DNA of 49,102 nucleotides. It comes from Ignavibacteria bacterium RBG_16_34_14 (GTDB lineage Bacteria > Bacteroidota > Ignavibacteria > Ignavibacteriales > Ignavibacteriaceae). Position 1 is the first letter of the stretch; each line of letters starts with the position of its first letter. The translations under genes and the position numbers were made by a program. The notes under the pieces were generated by a model. The model did no database searches, was not told the origin of the DNA, and saw only the letters and a list, made by a program, of their open reading frames with translations. The stretch spans positions 1 through 49,102 of the forward strand of contig MHAF01000006.1 of assembly GCA_001802865.1 (NCBI GenBank), written 5' to 3'. Positions 8,443 to 16,492 of this stretch are shown in pieces.

Positions 8443-8700
8443 ATGCCTGAATTATCAAGATTTATGGGAATGGTTATTCATATGTATTATGATGATCATT
8501 CTGATCCACATTTCCACGTTAGAGAAGCCGATAATATATGCCGTATAGATTTAAATGGAAATTTATTGGATGGAAATATATCGCTTCCTAAATTACATAT
8601 TGTTAAAAGATGGACTGCTTTGCATCACGATGAGCTGTTAAATAATTGGAAAAGTATAAGAAATGGTAAACAACCTGAAAGAATAAAACCATGGCAGTAA
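8443..8700 (+). CDS. DUF4160 domain-containing protein
   Basis: This small protein (85 residues from the ATG at 8443) has the DUF4160 pattern: MPELSRFMGMVIHMYYDDH, then DPHFHVRE, and a C-terminal WxxLHHDELLNNW helix. An in-frame ATG at 8389 would add 18 unconserved residues. It overlaps the following DUF2442 gene by 10 nt. DUF4160/DUF2442 pairs recur across bacteria and behave genomically like a toxin-antitoxin or similar accessory module; the biochemical role is not established. Confidence 0.85.
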   Translation: MPELSRFMGMVIHMYYDDHSDPHFHVREADNICRIDLNGNLLDGNISLPKLHIVKRWTALHHDELLNNWKSIRNGKQPERIKPWQ

Positions 8701-8984
8701 TACATTATCCTGTTAATGCAGCATATATTGGGAAATTCAAACTTCTTATTGAGTTTGAAAATGGCGAGTTAAGAATAGCTGATTTTAGCAGCTATAAAAA
8801 AAGAAGTCTTGGGGATTTTTCTGATTTAAAAGATGAAAAATATTTTAAGACATTTTTCATAAAAGATGGCGATCTTCAATGGCCTAACGGTTGGGATGTT
8901 GCCCCTGATTATTTGTATGATATAAGTACACCTGCAATAGTGCTTCCTGTAAAGCGTAGAACAAGACTGACCAAAGTAAAATAG
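8691..8984 (+). CDS. DUF2442 domain-containing protein
   Basis: This is a 97-residue protein with the DUF2442 core: a beta-rich LLIEFENGELRIADFS segment, LKDEKYFKTFFI, and WPNGWDVAPDYLYD near the C-terminus. It is translationally coupled to the DUF4160 gene, whose stop lies inside this gene's first codons (ATGGCAGTAA). In other genomes DUF2442 proteins are commonly the partner of DUF4160. Which member would be toxin or antitoxin cannot be decided from sequence. Confidence 0.87.
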   Translation: MAVIHYPVNAAYIGKFKLLIEFENGELRIADFSSYKKRSLGDFSDLKDEKYFKTFFIKDGDLQWPNGWDVAPDYLYDISTPAIVLPVKRRTRLTKVK

Positions 8985-8998
8985 GCTAATAAAAACAA

Positions 8999-10021
8999 AT
9001 GCTCTTACTCTGTAATTATTACTTAACATACCGATGCAACGCTTTCTGTGAATTCTGTCATTTCGGAATTCATGAGAATTTTAAAGATACTCCTTATGCT
9101 AAGCTGGAAGATTTTAAATCAAATGTAGAGCAGATTAAAAAGCTCGGTGCTAAGTTTATTGATCTTACTGGCGGCGAACCCCTTCTTCACAAAGAAATTC
9201 ATTTAATGGCTGAGTTTGCGAAAGGACTTAATTTCCAGACGAGTATTACTACTAATGCACTGCTTTATCCGAAATTTGCAGAGAGACTTTCCGGCAATAT
9301 TGATCTTCTCCATTTCTCTCTTGATTCACCAGATGAAGAAGAGCATAACAGGATTAGAAAAGTTAACTGTTACAAAAAAGTTTTTGAAAGCATTGAGATT
9401 GCAAAATCACTCGGAGAATTTCCTGATATTCTTTTTACTGTAACAAATGAAACTTATACTAAACTTCCGAGAATGCATGAATTAGCTGCTGAGAAAGATC
9501 TTGTGCTTATTGTAAATCCTGTTTTTTCTTACTGGGGTAATCCCGGCTTGAGTGATGAAGCAATTAATTATATTGAAGAATACACTGATAGTAAATTGGA
9601 TATTTATACTAATAAAGGTTTTTTGAAGTTAAGAAAGAATGGCGGGAACGATATTAATAATCCAAGCTGCAAAGCAGTAACAAGAGTTATTGTCATTTCA
9701 CCTTATAATGAAATTATTCTTCCCTGTTATCATTTCGAAAGTGAAAAAATTAAAATATACAGACCAATTGCTGAGATAAGAAATTCTGAAAAGATAAAAT
9801 ATTTTAAAGAGATGGAAGGACGTTTTGATTTTTGTAAAGGCTGTACTGTTAATTGTTACTTCGAACCTTCATTTGCTTTTCCGACAAATCTTTATGCCAT
9901 ATCAAGTCTCACTTCCAAATTCAAGTATGGTTATAACAAGCTCATCAAGCAGAAGTTTAAAAAGAAATTTGGGAACCATCCCGACCTTAGTCGGGAAATA
10001 TCTAACCCTGAATCTGTTTGA
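8999..10021 (+). CDS. radical SAM protein with C-terminal cysteine cluster
   Basis: This is a radical S-adenosylmethionine enzyme of 340 residues. The CxxxCxxC 4Fe-4S motif is Cys13, Cys17, Cys20 (TYRCNAFCEFC). It is followed by the SAM-contacting DLTGGEPLLHKE segment, TITTNALLYP and LLHFSLDSPDEEEHN. A second cysteine group (one Cys at SCKAV, then LPCYHF, then FCKGCTVNC near residues 278-286) resembles a SPASM/twitch auxiliary-cluster region. The substrate is unknown. The last ~10 residues are encoded by a palindrome (9979-9996), so that tail was probably acquired. The stop overlaps the next gene (TTGATG). Confidence 0.88.
   Translation: MLLLCNYYLTYRCNAFCEFCHFGIHENFKDTPYAKLEDFKSNVEQIKKLGAKFIDLTGGEPLLHKEIHLMAEFAKGLNFQTSITTNALLYPKFAERLSGNIDLLHFSLDSPDEEEHNRIRKVNCYKKVFESIEIAKSLGEFPDILFTVTNETYTKLPRMHELAAEKDLVLIVNPVFSYWGNPGLSDEAINYIEEYTDSKLDIYTNKGFLKLRKNGGNDINNPSCKAVTRVIVISPYNEIILPCYHFESEKIKIYRPIAEIRNSEKIKYFKEMEGRFDFCKGCTVNCYFEPSFAFPTNLYAISSLTSKFKYGYNKLIKQKFKKKFGNHPDLSREISNPESV
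9979..9996. repeat. palindrome inside the 3' end of the radical SAM gene
   Basis: TCCCGAC (9979-9985) and GTCGGGA (9990-9996) form a 7-bp perfect hairpin with loop CTTA. It is read through as His-Pro-Asp-Leu-Ser-Arg-Glu. The sequence resembles the intergenic palindromes elsewhere in the window and seems to have extended the coding region. Confidence 0.6.
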
Positions 10022-10845
10022 TGCGTCCATTCTTTTTTTTATTTCTCCTGATTTTTTTTTCAAACCCGGCAAATTCGCAAACTGAAAATAAATGGTTTCC
10101 TTCGGGAATAAATATTCAACCTTTCACGGCAAATTTCATAGAACCAAAAGCAGGTTTTTCTTATTTGCTTGGAAAAGAAAAAATCAGGCTTGATATAGGA
10201 ACTTCTTCAGATATTTTTCTTCACAAATCCGGGAATAAATTTCTGTCATTTGGCGCTGATCTTTTTACCTACACAAGATTGAGAGGAACAGGCAACTTTT
10301 ATTTCCCTGTTGAAACAGTTGATTATTTATTTGGAATTAATTCGGGATATAAGATTCTTAATGAAGAAAAAGAATATGGTGTAAGATTCCGCTTCAGCCA
10401 TATAAGCGCTCATCTTGTGGATGGTAACTTTGATAACCGTTTTGGTTGGAGGAATGGAATAAATCCAAGAACATACAGCCGGGAGTTTTTGGAATTATTT
10501 CCTTACTATAGATTTAATGATGTAAGATTTTATCTGGGCTTTACATATCTTATACACGTAAATCCACGCTTTTTAGGAAAGGGGATTTACCAGATTGGTT
10601 TCGATTATTTTGCAGATAGACTTATTGCTGATATTGCTGCTCCTTTTTTAGCTTATGATTTCAAGCTTATTGAGATTGATAAACTTTTGGGAAATAATAT
10701 TATCGCAGCAGGAATAAAGTTTGGAGATTATAAATCAAAAGGAGTAAGTCTTATTTTAACTTATTATTCTGGTAAAAGTATTCACGGTGAATATTTTGAT
10801 CTTAGCGAACATTACACAACTCTTGGAATTAATGTAGATATTTAA
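10021..10845 (+). CDS. DUF1207-like exported protein
   Basis: This is an exported protein of about 274 residues and unknown function, probably an outer-membrane beta-barrel-like protein. It starts with a signal peptide (MRPFFFLFLLIFFSNPANSQ). The body is made of alternating aromatic strands with conserved-looking blocks FTANFIEPKAG, DLFTYTRLRG, FRFSHISAHLVDG and YSREFLELFPYYR. These fit my memory of DUF1207 proteins; I am moderately sure. The ATG at 10021 is preferred; a TTG directly before it is also in frame. It is coupled to the radical SAM gene upstream and overlaps the protease gene downstream (TAATG). Confidence 0.72.
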   Translation: MRPFFFLFLLIFFSNPANSQTENKWFPSGINIQPFTANFIEPKAGFSYLLGKEKIRLDIGTSSDIFLHKSGNKFLSFGADLFTYTRLRGTGNFYFPVETVDYLFGINSGYKILNEEKEYGVRFRFSHISAHLVDGNFDNRFGWRNGINPRTYSREFLELFPYYRFNDVRFYLGFTYLIHVNPRFLGKGIYQIGFDYFADRLIADIAAPFLAYDFKLIEIDKLLGNNIIAAGIKFGDYKSKGVSLILTYYSGKSIHGEYFDLSEHYTTLGINVDI

Positions 10846-11849
10846 TGAGCGAATTAGAACAAATTGAAGAACAACTCCAATTAAAACGATATAAAAGTGA
10901 CAAGAAGCATTATCTTATTCACATAGGATTATTTCTTATTACTTTTTTTACGACAACCATTGCCGGTGCTCAATGGATTACTGGAAGTCCGGGCCCTTAT
11001 GAGCTTAAATTTATTCTTGAAGGATTACCATATTCCTTTTCAATTTTATTTATCATTACATGTCATGAGTTCGGACATTATTTTGCAGCAATGTACCATA
11101 AGGTAAGAGCAACACTTCCTTATTATATTCCATTCCCGCCAATTCCATTTTTTATAAACTTCGGAACAATGGGTGCAGTTATAAGAACAAAATCTCCTGT
11201 CCCAACAAAAAAAGCAATGTTTGATATTGGTGTCGCAGGGCCAATAGCAGGTTTTATTGCTTGTTTAATAATTCTTATTTATGGCTTTATGAATGTTCCG
11301 CCAATTGATTATTTACTTTCAATTCATCCGGATTATTTTTCCCCGGAATATGGTAAGAATGGATTGAATCTTGTTTTTGGAGATACAATTTTATTTTCTT
11401 TTTTCAAATGGATCTTTGTTGAGTCAAATCAATTCTTCCCGCCAATGTCTGAAATTTATCATTATCCATTTCTCTGTGTAGGATGGTTCGGATTATTTAT
11501 TACAGCAATGAATATGATTCCAATTGGACAGTTAGACGGCGGACATATAGGTTATACAATGTTCGGGAAAGAAACCCATTTTAAAATTGCAGTTATCTGT
11601 TTTTCAATTCTGTTTGTTTTAGGAATAACAGGTATTATCGAGGCGAGTTTCAATTTAAATATTGGAGTTGGGTGGTCGGGTTGGCTTTTCTGGGCTTTGA
11701 TTTTGTACTTTATTATAAAGATTGAACACCCACCGATTAAAGATGATACTGAACTTGATTTTAAAAGACAGCTTATCGGTTATTTTAGTTTCTTTATACT
11801 AATAATTTCTTTTTCACCAAATCCGTTTTTGTTAACTATACCAGGTTAA
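10845..11849 (+). CDS. site-2 protease family (M50) zinc metalloprotease
   Basis: This is an intramembrane zinc protease of 334 residues, the class that cleaves membrane-bound regulators within the bilayer. The zinc motif is HEFGH at residues 74-78 inside a hydrophobic helix (ILFIITCHEFGHYFAA). The third ligand is in IGQLDGGHI (Asp231). About seven hydrophobic helices are visible. There is no PDZ domain between the motifs, so it is a compact group-3-like member rather than RseP-type. Its target is unknown. The start overlaps the stop of the DUF1207 gene, so these genes probably form one operon with the radical SAM gene. Confidence 0.9.
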   Translation: MSELEQIEEQLQLKRYKSDKKHYLIHIGLFLITFFTTTIAGAQWITGSPGPYELKFILEGLPYSFSILFIITCHEFGHYFAAMYHKVRATLPYYIPFPPIPFFINFGTMGAVIRTKSPVPTKKAMFDIGVAGPIAGFIACLIILIYGFMNVPPIDYLLSIHPDYFSPEYGKNGLNLVFGDTILFSFFKWIFVESNQFFPPMSEIYHYPFLCVGWFGLFITAMNMIPIGQLDGGHIGYTMFGKETHFKIAVICFSILFVLGITGIIEASFNLNIGVGWSGWLFWALILYFIIKIEHPPIKDDTELDFKRQLIGYFSFFILIISFSPNPFLLTIPG

Positions 11850-11955
11850 AATTAAAATAAAATGAAAAACCTTTTTCTTATACCCTATACCTGTATACCT
11901 TATACCCTATATTTTTACCTTTATAAAAGAATTTATTTGAGCTTAAATTAAATCT
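11850..11955. repeat. intergenic region with TATACCCTATA repeats
   Basis: This 106-bp gap contains TTATACCCTATA twice (11879-11890 and 11900-11911) around CCTGTATACC. A mostly A/T stretch follows, leading to the next gene. Nothing identifiable as a terminator or promoter is seen. Confidence 0.45.
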
Positions 11956-12768
11956 ATGCGAAAATACTTTTCGGTACGATCCCGGCTTAAAGAGGGAATT
12001 GCAATTCTGCTCTTCGCAATCTTATCCGGCTGCGAAAAAGATTTTGATGAGATTATAGATGTTTCAAATGACAACTACCAGGTCATTTCTATCACAGGTA
12101 TTAAAGATACAATTGATCTTAAGAATCCCCCTGATTCGCTGTTAAATTTAAGTATTACCTTCTCTACTGAAAGCCAGGTTAATAAAGTTTTTTTCGATAT
12201 TCATGCTTCTGATAATACCACTCTAAGTTCAACTCCTGTACAAATGGTTTCTGTTGGTGATAACACTTTTGAAAAACAATTTATTTTGAGAAGTAATAAT
12301 CCAATAGGAAACTACAGTATTAAATTTTCTGCAACCGGTTTTACTGGTGTGAATAAACAAGTTGCTGTTGGAAATTTCTATTTTAATAACGGGCAGGATA
12401 ATGTTGCTCCTGTGATATCAAATTTAATTTTATTGGATACAGTGGCAAGAGGTGTATCTTTCATTTTTTCCATAGCTGCAAGTGATTCAAATGGACTTAA
12501 TGATATTCGTTTTGTCTATTTTGAATTATATAGACCCGATGGTTCCGTTGTTGAAAACCCACCAAATTCTGGTAATACAATTTTTTTGATGGATGATAGT
12601 GGAGATTTTGAGCATTTCGGTGATGAGATAGCAAGAGATGGAATTTACTCTTACAGGAATTCTTTTTTAGGAACTTCGCAAACAGGAACCTGGCGATTTG
12701 AATTTCAGGCAAGAGATAGAAGCGGTTTATTAAGTGATAAAATCATTCATAATATTGTTGTTCAATAA
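11956..12768 (+). CDS. putative lipoprotein with Ig-like domains
   Basis: This is a predicted lipoprotein of 270 residues. The signal peptide ends in the lipobox AILSGC (Cys26), followed by Glu-Lys. The rest is beta-rich, with two repeated-looking sandwich segments of about 100 residues (roughly 45-140 and 150-265). The second contains DDSGDFEHFGDEIARDGIYS and closes with WRFEFQARDRSG, typical of extracellular Ig/FnIII-like modules. No catalytic motif is seen. It overlaps the next gene by one base (TAATG), which makes it the first member of a T9SS-associated operon running to 16451. Confidence 0.8.
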   Translation: MRKYFSVRSRLKEGIAILLFAILSGCEKDFDEIIDVSNDNYQVISITGIKDTIDLKNPPDSLLNLSITFSTESQVNKVFFDIHASDNTTLSSTPVQMVSVGDNTFEKQFILRSNNPIGNYSIKFSATGFTGVNKQVAVGNFYFNNGQDNVAPVISNLILLDTVARGVSFIFSIAASDSNGLNDIRFVYFELYRPDGSVVENPPNSGNTIFLMDDSGDFEHFGDEIARDGIYSYRNSFLGTSQTGTWRFEFQARDRSGLLSDKIIHNIVVQ

Positions 12769-14339
12769 TGCTGAAAATAATTCTAAGGTCTGCCTTCACA
12801 TTAATACTTTTTACTAATTCTTTTTCTCAATTGAGACCAGAATCTTATTCTCTTCAGGGAGACGAAAATTATTTATCTAAAATTACAATATCTAATCCTG
12901 CAAGCAACAGCATAACAGATATTATTACTATTGGCGATACCGTTTGGCTCGGTACAAGCAGAGGTGTTAGTGTATCATTTGATAGAGGCGAAACCTGGAG
13001 GAACTTTTACCGAACAACACCTTTTGGTGAAGATGGTATTGCAGCGATAGGTTATTACAAAGGAATGTTTTGGGCTTCCACTGTAACTACTGTAGATGCA
13101 CCTGGAGGAGGAACAGTTCCAAAAGGAACTGGATTAAAATATACTACTAATAATGGACTTACATGGACTGCAGTTCCGCAGCCTGTTGATAATGCAAATG
13201 ATACTACTGAAACTCTTGGAGTAAATGTATTTAGAACTATCCCCATCACTGTTGCAGAACAAAATGTAACTTTTGATATAGCATTTACACCAGGAACCGT
13301 TTGGATTACCTCCTTTGCCAGCGGATTACGTAAGAGTACTGATATGGGACAAACATGGCAGAGAGTTATACTCCCTACAGATAGTTTGAATTCTATCTCA
13401 CCTGCAGATACATTAAGTGGATATAACCTTTGTATTTCTCCTACGGACGGAAACTTCTGCGGTGAAGGCTGGCTTAATTACAGGGCATTTTCTGTAATTG
13501 CCATTGATGATACAACTCTTTATGTGGGAACAGCAAATGGAATTAATAAATCTACCGATAACGGGATTAGCTGGAGAAAATTTACTCATCAGAACCAGGA
13601 GAATTCTATTAGTGGAAATTTTATAGTTGCATTGGGTTATAATAAAACTAATAGAACTGTTTGGGGATCAACCTGGAGAGCAGAAGGATCCGGAGAGTTT
13701 TACGCAATAAGTTCCTCGACCGATGGCGGTGAAAACTGGAGCAATTTTTTCGAAGATGAAAGAGTTCATAATTTTGGATTTAAATCCTCGCAAGTTATTG
13801 CTGCTTCTGATAACGGTGCATTCAGAACATCGAACCAGGGTGTAACCTGGGTTCTTCCTAATTCTATAGTTGATGACGTATCTAAGTTGGAATTATTAAC
13901 AACTATTTTTTATTCAGCTTCATCCGAAGGAAGTGATATTTGGCTCGGTTCAAATGATGGCTTAGTAAGATTAAGAGAGAGTTTTGGTTCTTTTTGGAGT
14001 GGAGAGTGGAAAATTTATTTTGCTTCCCTTCCACTTGAATCAGCTAATGATACTTATTGTTATCCTAATCCTTTTTCTCCTAGACAAGAGATACTTAAAA
14101 TTAAATACAGCACAGGTGGAGAAAGTAAAAAGGTTACTATCAGAATTTTGGATTTTTCTATGAATGTTGTTAGAACCGTAATTCAAAATACAGATCGTAT
14201 AAAAACCCTGGATGATTCACCTGATAGATGGGATGGCAGAGATGAGAACGGTAATCTTGTCCCAAACGGAGTTTATTTTTACAGGATAGAATTTGATTCA
14301 GATAATCCTGTGTATGGAAAAATAATTGTTTTGCAATAG
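12768..14339 (+). CDS. exported Asp-box (BNR) repeat protein with C-terminal T9SS/FlgD-like sorting domain
   Basis: This is a secreted protein of 523 residues. A signal peptide (residues 1-20) is followed by a beta-propeller-like body with at least six Asp-box motifs, SxDxGxTW: SFDRGETW (~69), TTNNGLTW, STDMGQTW, STDNGISW, STDGGENW and TSNQGVTW. The last ~95 residues form a sorting domain with YCYPNPFSP, DGRDENGNLVPNGVYFYRIEF and a final IIVLQ. Asp-box propellers often bind glycans or act as secretion-linked surface proteins. It is flanked by a lipoprotein gene and two PorV-like genes, the class of protein that shuttles T9SS cargo. Its ligand is unknown. Confidence 0.87.
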   Translation: MLKIILRSAFTLILFTNSFSQLRPESYSLQGDENYLSKITISNPASNSITDIITIGDTVWLGTSRGVSVSFDRGETWRNFYRTTPFGEDGIAAIGYYKGMFWASTVTTVDAPGGGTVPKGTGLKYTTNNGLTWTAVPQPVDNANDTTETLGVNVFRTIPITVAEQNVTFDIAFTPGTVWITSFASGLRKSTDMGQTWQRVILPTDSLNSISPADTLSGYNLCISPTDGNFCGEGWLNYRAFSVIAIDDTTLYVGTANGINKSTDNGISWRKFTHQNQENSISGNFIVALGYNKTNRTVWGSTWRAEGSGEFYAISSSTDGGENWSNFFEDERVHNFGFKSSQVIAASDNGAFRTSNQGVTWVLPNSIVDDVSKLELLTTIFYSASSEGSDIWLGSNDGLVRLRESFGSFWSGEWKIYFASLPLESANDTYCYPNPFSPRQEILKIKYSTGGESKKVTIRILDFSMNVVRTVIQNTDRIKTLDDSPDRWDGRDENGNLVPNGVYFYRIEFDSDNPVYGKIIVLQ

Positions 14340-14379
14340 GAAATACTTGAAACAAACATTTTTAAGAATAATTAAGAAT

Positions 14380-14454
14380 GTCATTCTGAGGAGTGAAATG
14401 ACGAAGAATCTCACTGATTATTTTACTGAGATTATTCGCTTTGCTCAGAATGAC
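14380..14454. repeat. palindromic repeat overlapping the start of a porV-like gene
   Basis: GTCATTCTGAG (14380-14390) and CTCAGAATGAC (14444-14454) are perfect inverted ends. The interior pairs partly (AATCTCA.TGATT and TGAGATTATTCGC). This is the common 'TCATTCTGAG' repeat. It supplies GAGGAG plus the ATG at 14398, so part of it appears to be translated as the N-terminus of the next gene. Confidence 0.78.
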
Positions 14455-15465
14455 AAAGTGTTATTAAACTTTCTTTTCATTTTTCTTTTTATTTTTCAAC
14501 CAGGATTACTTGCTCAGCCCAAATTCTCTGAGATTGCGGTTAAACCCGGTGCTTTCAGCAGGATGGGATTTGGTGCAAGAGGAATCGGAATGGGGAATGC
14601 AATATCTGCTATTACCAATGGCAATCTTGTTTCTTATTATAATCCTGCGTTAACTGTTTTCCAGGAGGGAAATTCATTTCAAACTTCTTATTCTTTTTTG
14701 TCTCTGGACCGATCATTAAACTTTCTGAATTTCACAAAAAGATTTGATTTCTATAGCTCGAAAGATACCGCAAAAACAAATCGTGAGCCCAGGTCTACTG
14801 CTGGCTTCAGCATAGGAGTTATTAACTCTGGTGTAAGCAATATTGATGGCAGAGATAACCAGGGATTAAAAACAGGAGATCTTTCTACTTCTGAAAACCA
14901 GTTTTTTATAGGAGTAGCTAATCGTTTTTCAAAAAAACTATCAATTGGTATTAATGCAAAGCTATATTACTATAAACTCTACGATGAAATCTCTTCAACC
15001 AGTGTTGGAGTTGATTTAGGGGTTTTGTATAGAGTTAATGAAATGTTCAATGTTGCTTTGATGGTATCAGATATCAACAGCAAATATGAATGGAATAGTG
15101 GTCCGGTATACGGAACAGAGAATGGCATAATAACCGAAGATAAATTCCCGCTCTTAATGAAAATCGGAATTGGTTATCAGAATAAGGAAAAAGGAATTAT
15201 AGTAGGAATTGATTATGAAAACAGCGATGCAAAAAGTAATGTTTTAAGATTAGGAATTGAATATAATCTCTATGAAAATCTCTATCTTAGAGGTGGAGTA
15301 GATCAGTTTGATTTAAGCAATAAAGATCGTCCTGCAAAACCTGTTTTGGGATTTTCATACTTCAGAAATTTTGGTGATATTATTATTGGTGTTGATTATG
15401 CTTTTATGATTGAGCAATATTCACCGCAGGATAGGCATATAGTAGGAGTGAATGTTAAATTTTAA
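14398..15465 (+). CDS. PorV/PorQ family outer-membrane protein
   Basis: This outer-membrane beta-barrel is of the PorV/PorQ type. In T9SS, PorV carries cargo from the translocon to the attachment complex. Evidence is the FGARGIGMGNA motif after the mature N-terminus, then YYNPA, regular amphipathic strands, and an aromatic C-terminal strand ending in VKF. The start is ambiguous. ATG 14398 lies in a palindromic repeat, with GAGGAG just upstream. GTG 14458 would begin right at the hydrophobic signal peptide (LLNFLFIFLFIF...LLAQ). An earlier in-frame codon at 14326 overlaps the previous gene. It is the third gene of the export set. Confidence 0.85.
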   Translation: MTKNLTDYFTEIIRFAQNDKVLLNFLFIFLFIFQPGLLAQPKFSEIAVKPGAFSRMGFGARGIGMGNAISAITNGNLVSYYNPALTVFQEGNSFQTSYSFLSLDRSLNFLNFTKRFDFYSSKDTAKTNREPRSTAGFSIGVINSGVSNIDGRDNQGLKTGDLSTSENQFFIGVANRFSKKLSIGINAKLYYYKLYDEISSTSVGVDLGVLYRVNEMFNVALMVSDINSKYEWNSGPVYGTENGIITEDKFPLLMKIGIGYQNKEKGIIVGIDYENSDAKSNVLRLGIEYNLYENLYLRGGVDQFDLSNKDRPAKPVLGFSYFRNFGDIIIGVDYAFMIEQYSPQDRHIVGVNVKF

Positions 15466-15470
15466 TCTCA

Positions 15471-15539
15471 AAATTCAAATCTTAAATCTCAAATCTTTTA
15501 ATCTGATTTTTTGAGATTTGAAATTTGAGATTTGAATTT
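15471..15539. repeat. long AT-rich inverted repeat between the two PorV-like genes
   Basis: The left arm 15471-15497 and right arm 15513-15539 match at 24 of 27 positions, and all three mismatches would be G-U pairs in RNA. The spacer is 15 nt. The building block is TCAAATCT/AGATTTGA. It may terminate or attenuate transcription between the two porV-like genes, or be a small interspersed repeat. Confidence 0.7.
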
Positions 15540-15554
15540 ATAAAAGAAAATTTT

Positions 15555-16451
15555 ATGAAAAAAATATTTTTATTTATTGCTTTATCATCTTCAGTAATGT
15601 TACCGCAGTCCGCCGGAAACAACGGTTTATCTTTTCTTAAGTTTGGTTTCGGTGCACGTAACATTGCGATGGGAGATGTGGGGACTTCAGTTTCAAATGA
15701 TGTTACATCTCTCTTTTATAACCCATCGAGTCTTGTAGGGAAAGAAAACTCAGAAGTTATGTTTATGCATAATGAATGGATTCAGGATATAAGAAGCGAA
15801 GTCGGCGGAATCAGATCTGTTCTTTTCGGTTTACCTGTTGCATTAGGTTTTAATTTAACATCAGTAAGTGATATTGAAGTAAGACAAAAACCGGGGGTTC
15901 CTGAAACGACTTTTGATGCCAGTTATTTCTTTGGAAGCATTTCAACAGGATTTTTTATCGTTGATGAAATCTCATTCGGCACATCAGTTAAATATTTGTA
16001 TGAAGGTTTATATACTGATGAAGGAACTGGCTGGGCTGTTGATTTTGGAGTAACTTATTTCACTCCAATAAAAGGGTTGACCGCAACTGCAGTATATAAA
16101 AATCTTGGTTCGATGAATGCTTTGCGAAATGAAAGCACTAAATTACCTGCTGAACTCAGAATTGGCTCTGCATATTCATTTGATCTTTCTGATTCTGATT
16201 TTGGAATAACTGCAGCAGGAGAATTTCAGAAATATACTTTGGAAGATGAAATTCATTTCAATCTTGGTGGAGAAGTAGTTTATAACGAAGTTATTGCTCT
16301 TCGTGCAGGTTATCAATCGGGATATGAAATACGTGGTTTTACTGGAGGCATAGGTTTGATCTGGGGAAATCTCAATTTTGATTATGCTTTTGTGCCATTC
16401 TCACTTGGGTTTGGAAGTGCAAATCATTTCTCCTTGGGTTTTAAATTTTAG
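15555..16451 (+). CDS. PorV/PorQ family outer-membrane protein (second copy)
   Basis: This is a second barrel protein of the PorV/PorQ family with 298 residues. The signal peptide is MKKIFLFIALSSSVMLPQ. The mature start carries KFGFGARNIAMGDVG and then SLFYNPSSL, closely parallel to the gene before it. It ends in a C-terminal strand, HFSLGFKF. An in-frame TTG at 15525 lies in the inverted repeat and is rejected, because the ATG at 15555 gives a clean signal peptide. Two PorV-like proteins beside a CTD-bearing protein suggest a dedicated export set; which of them serves this cargo is unknown. Confidence 0.87.
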   Translation: MKKIFLFIALSSSVMLPQSAGNNGLSFLKFGFGARNIAMGDVGTSVSNDVTSLFYNPSSLVGKENSEVMFMHNEWIQDIRSEVGGIRSVLFGLPVALGFNLTSVSDIEVRQKPGVPETTFDASYFFGSISTGFFIVDEISFGTSVKYLYEGLYTDEGTGWAVDFGVTYFTPIKGLTATAVYKNLGSMNALRNESTKLPAELRIGSAYSFDLSDSDFGITAAGEFQKYTLEDEIHFNLGGEVVYNEVIALRAGYQSGYEIRGFTGGIGLIWGNLNFDYAFVPFSLGFGSANHFSLGFKF

Positions 16452-16492
16452 TTATATTGCATGCGTTCATCCTCTATTACTGAAAAAAATTA

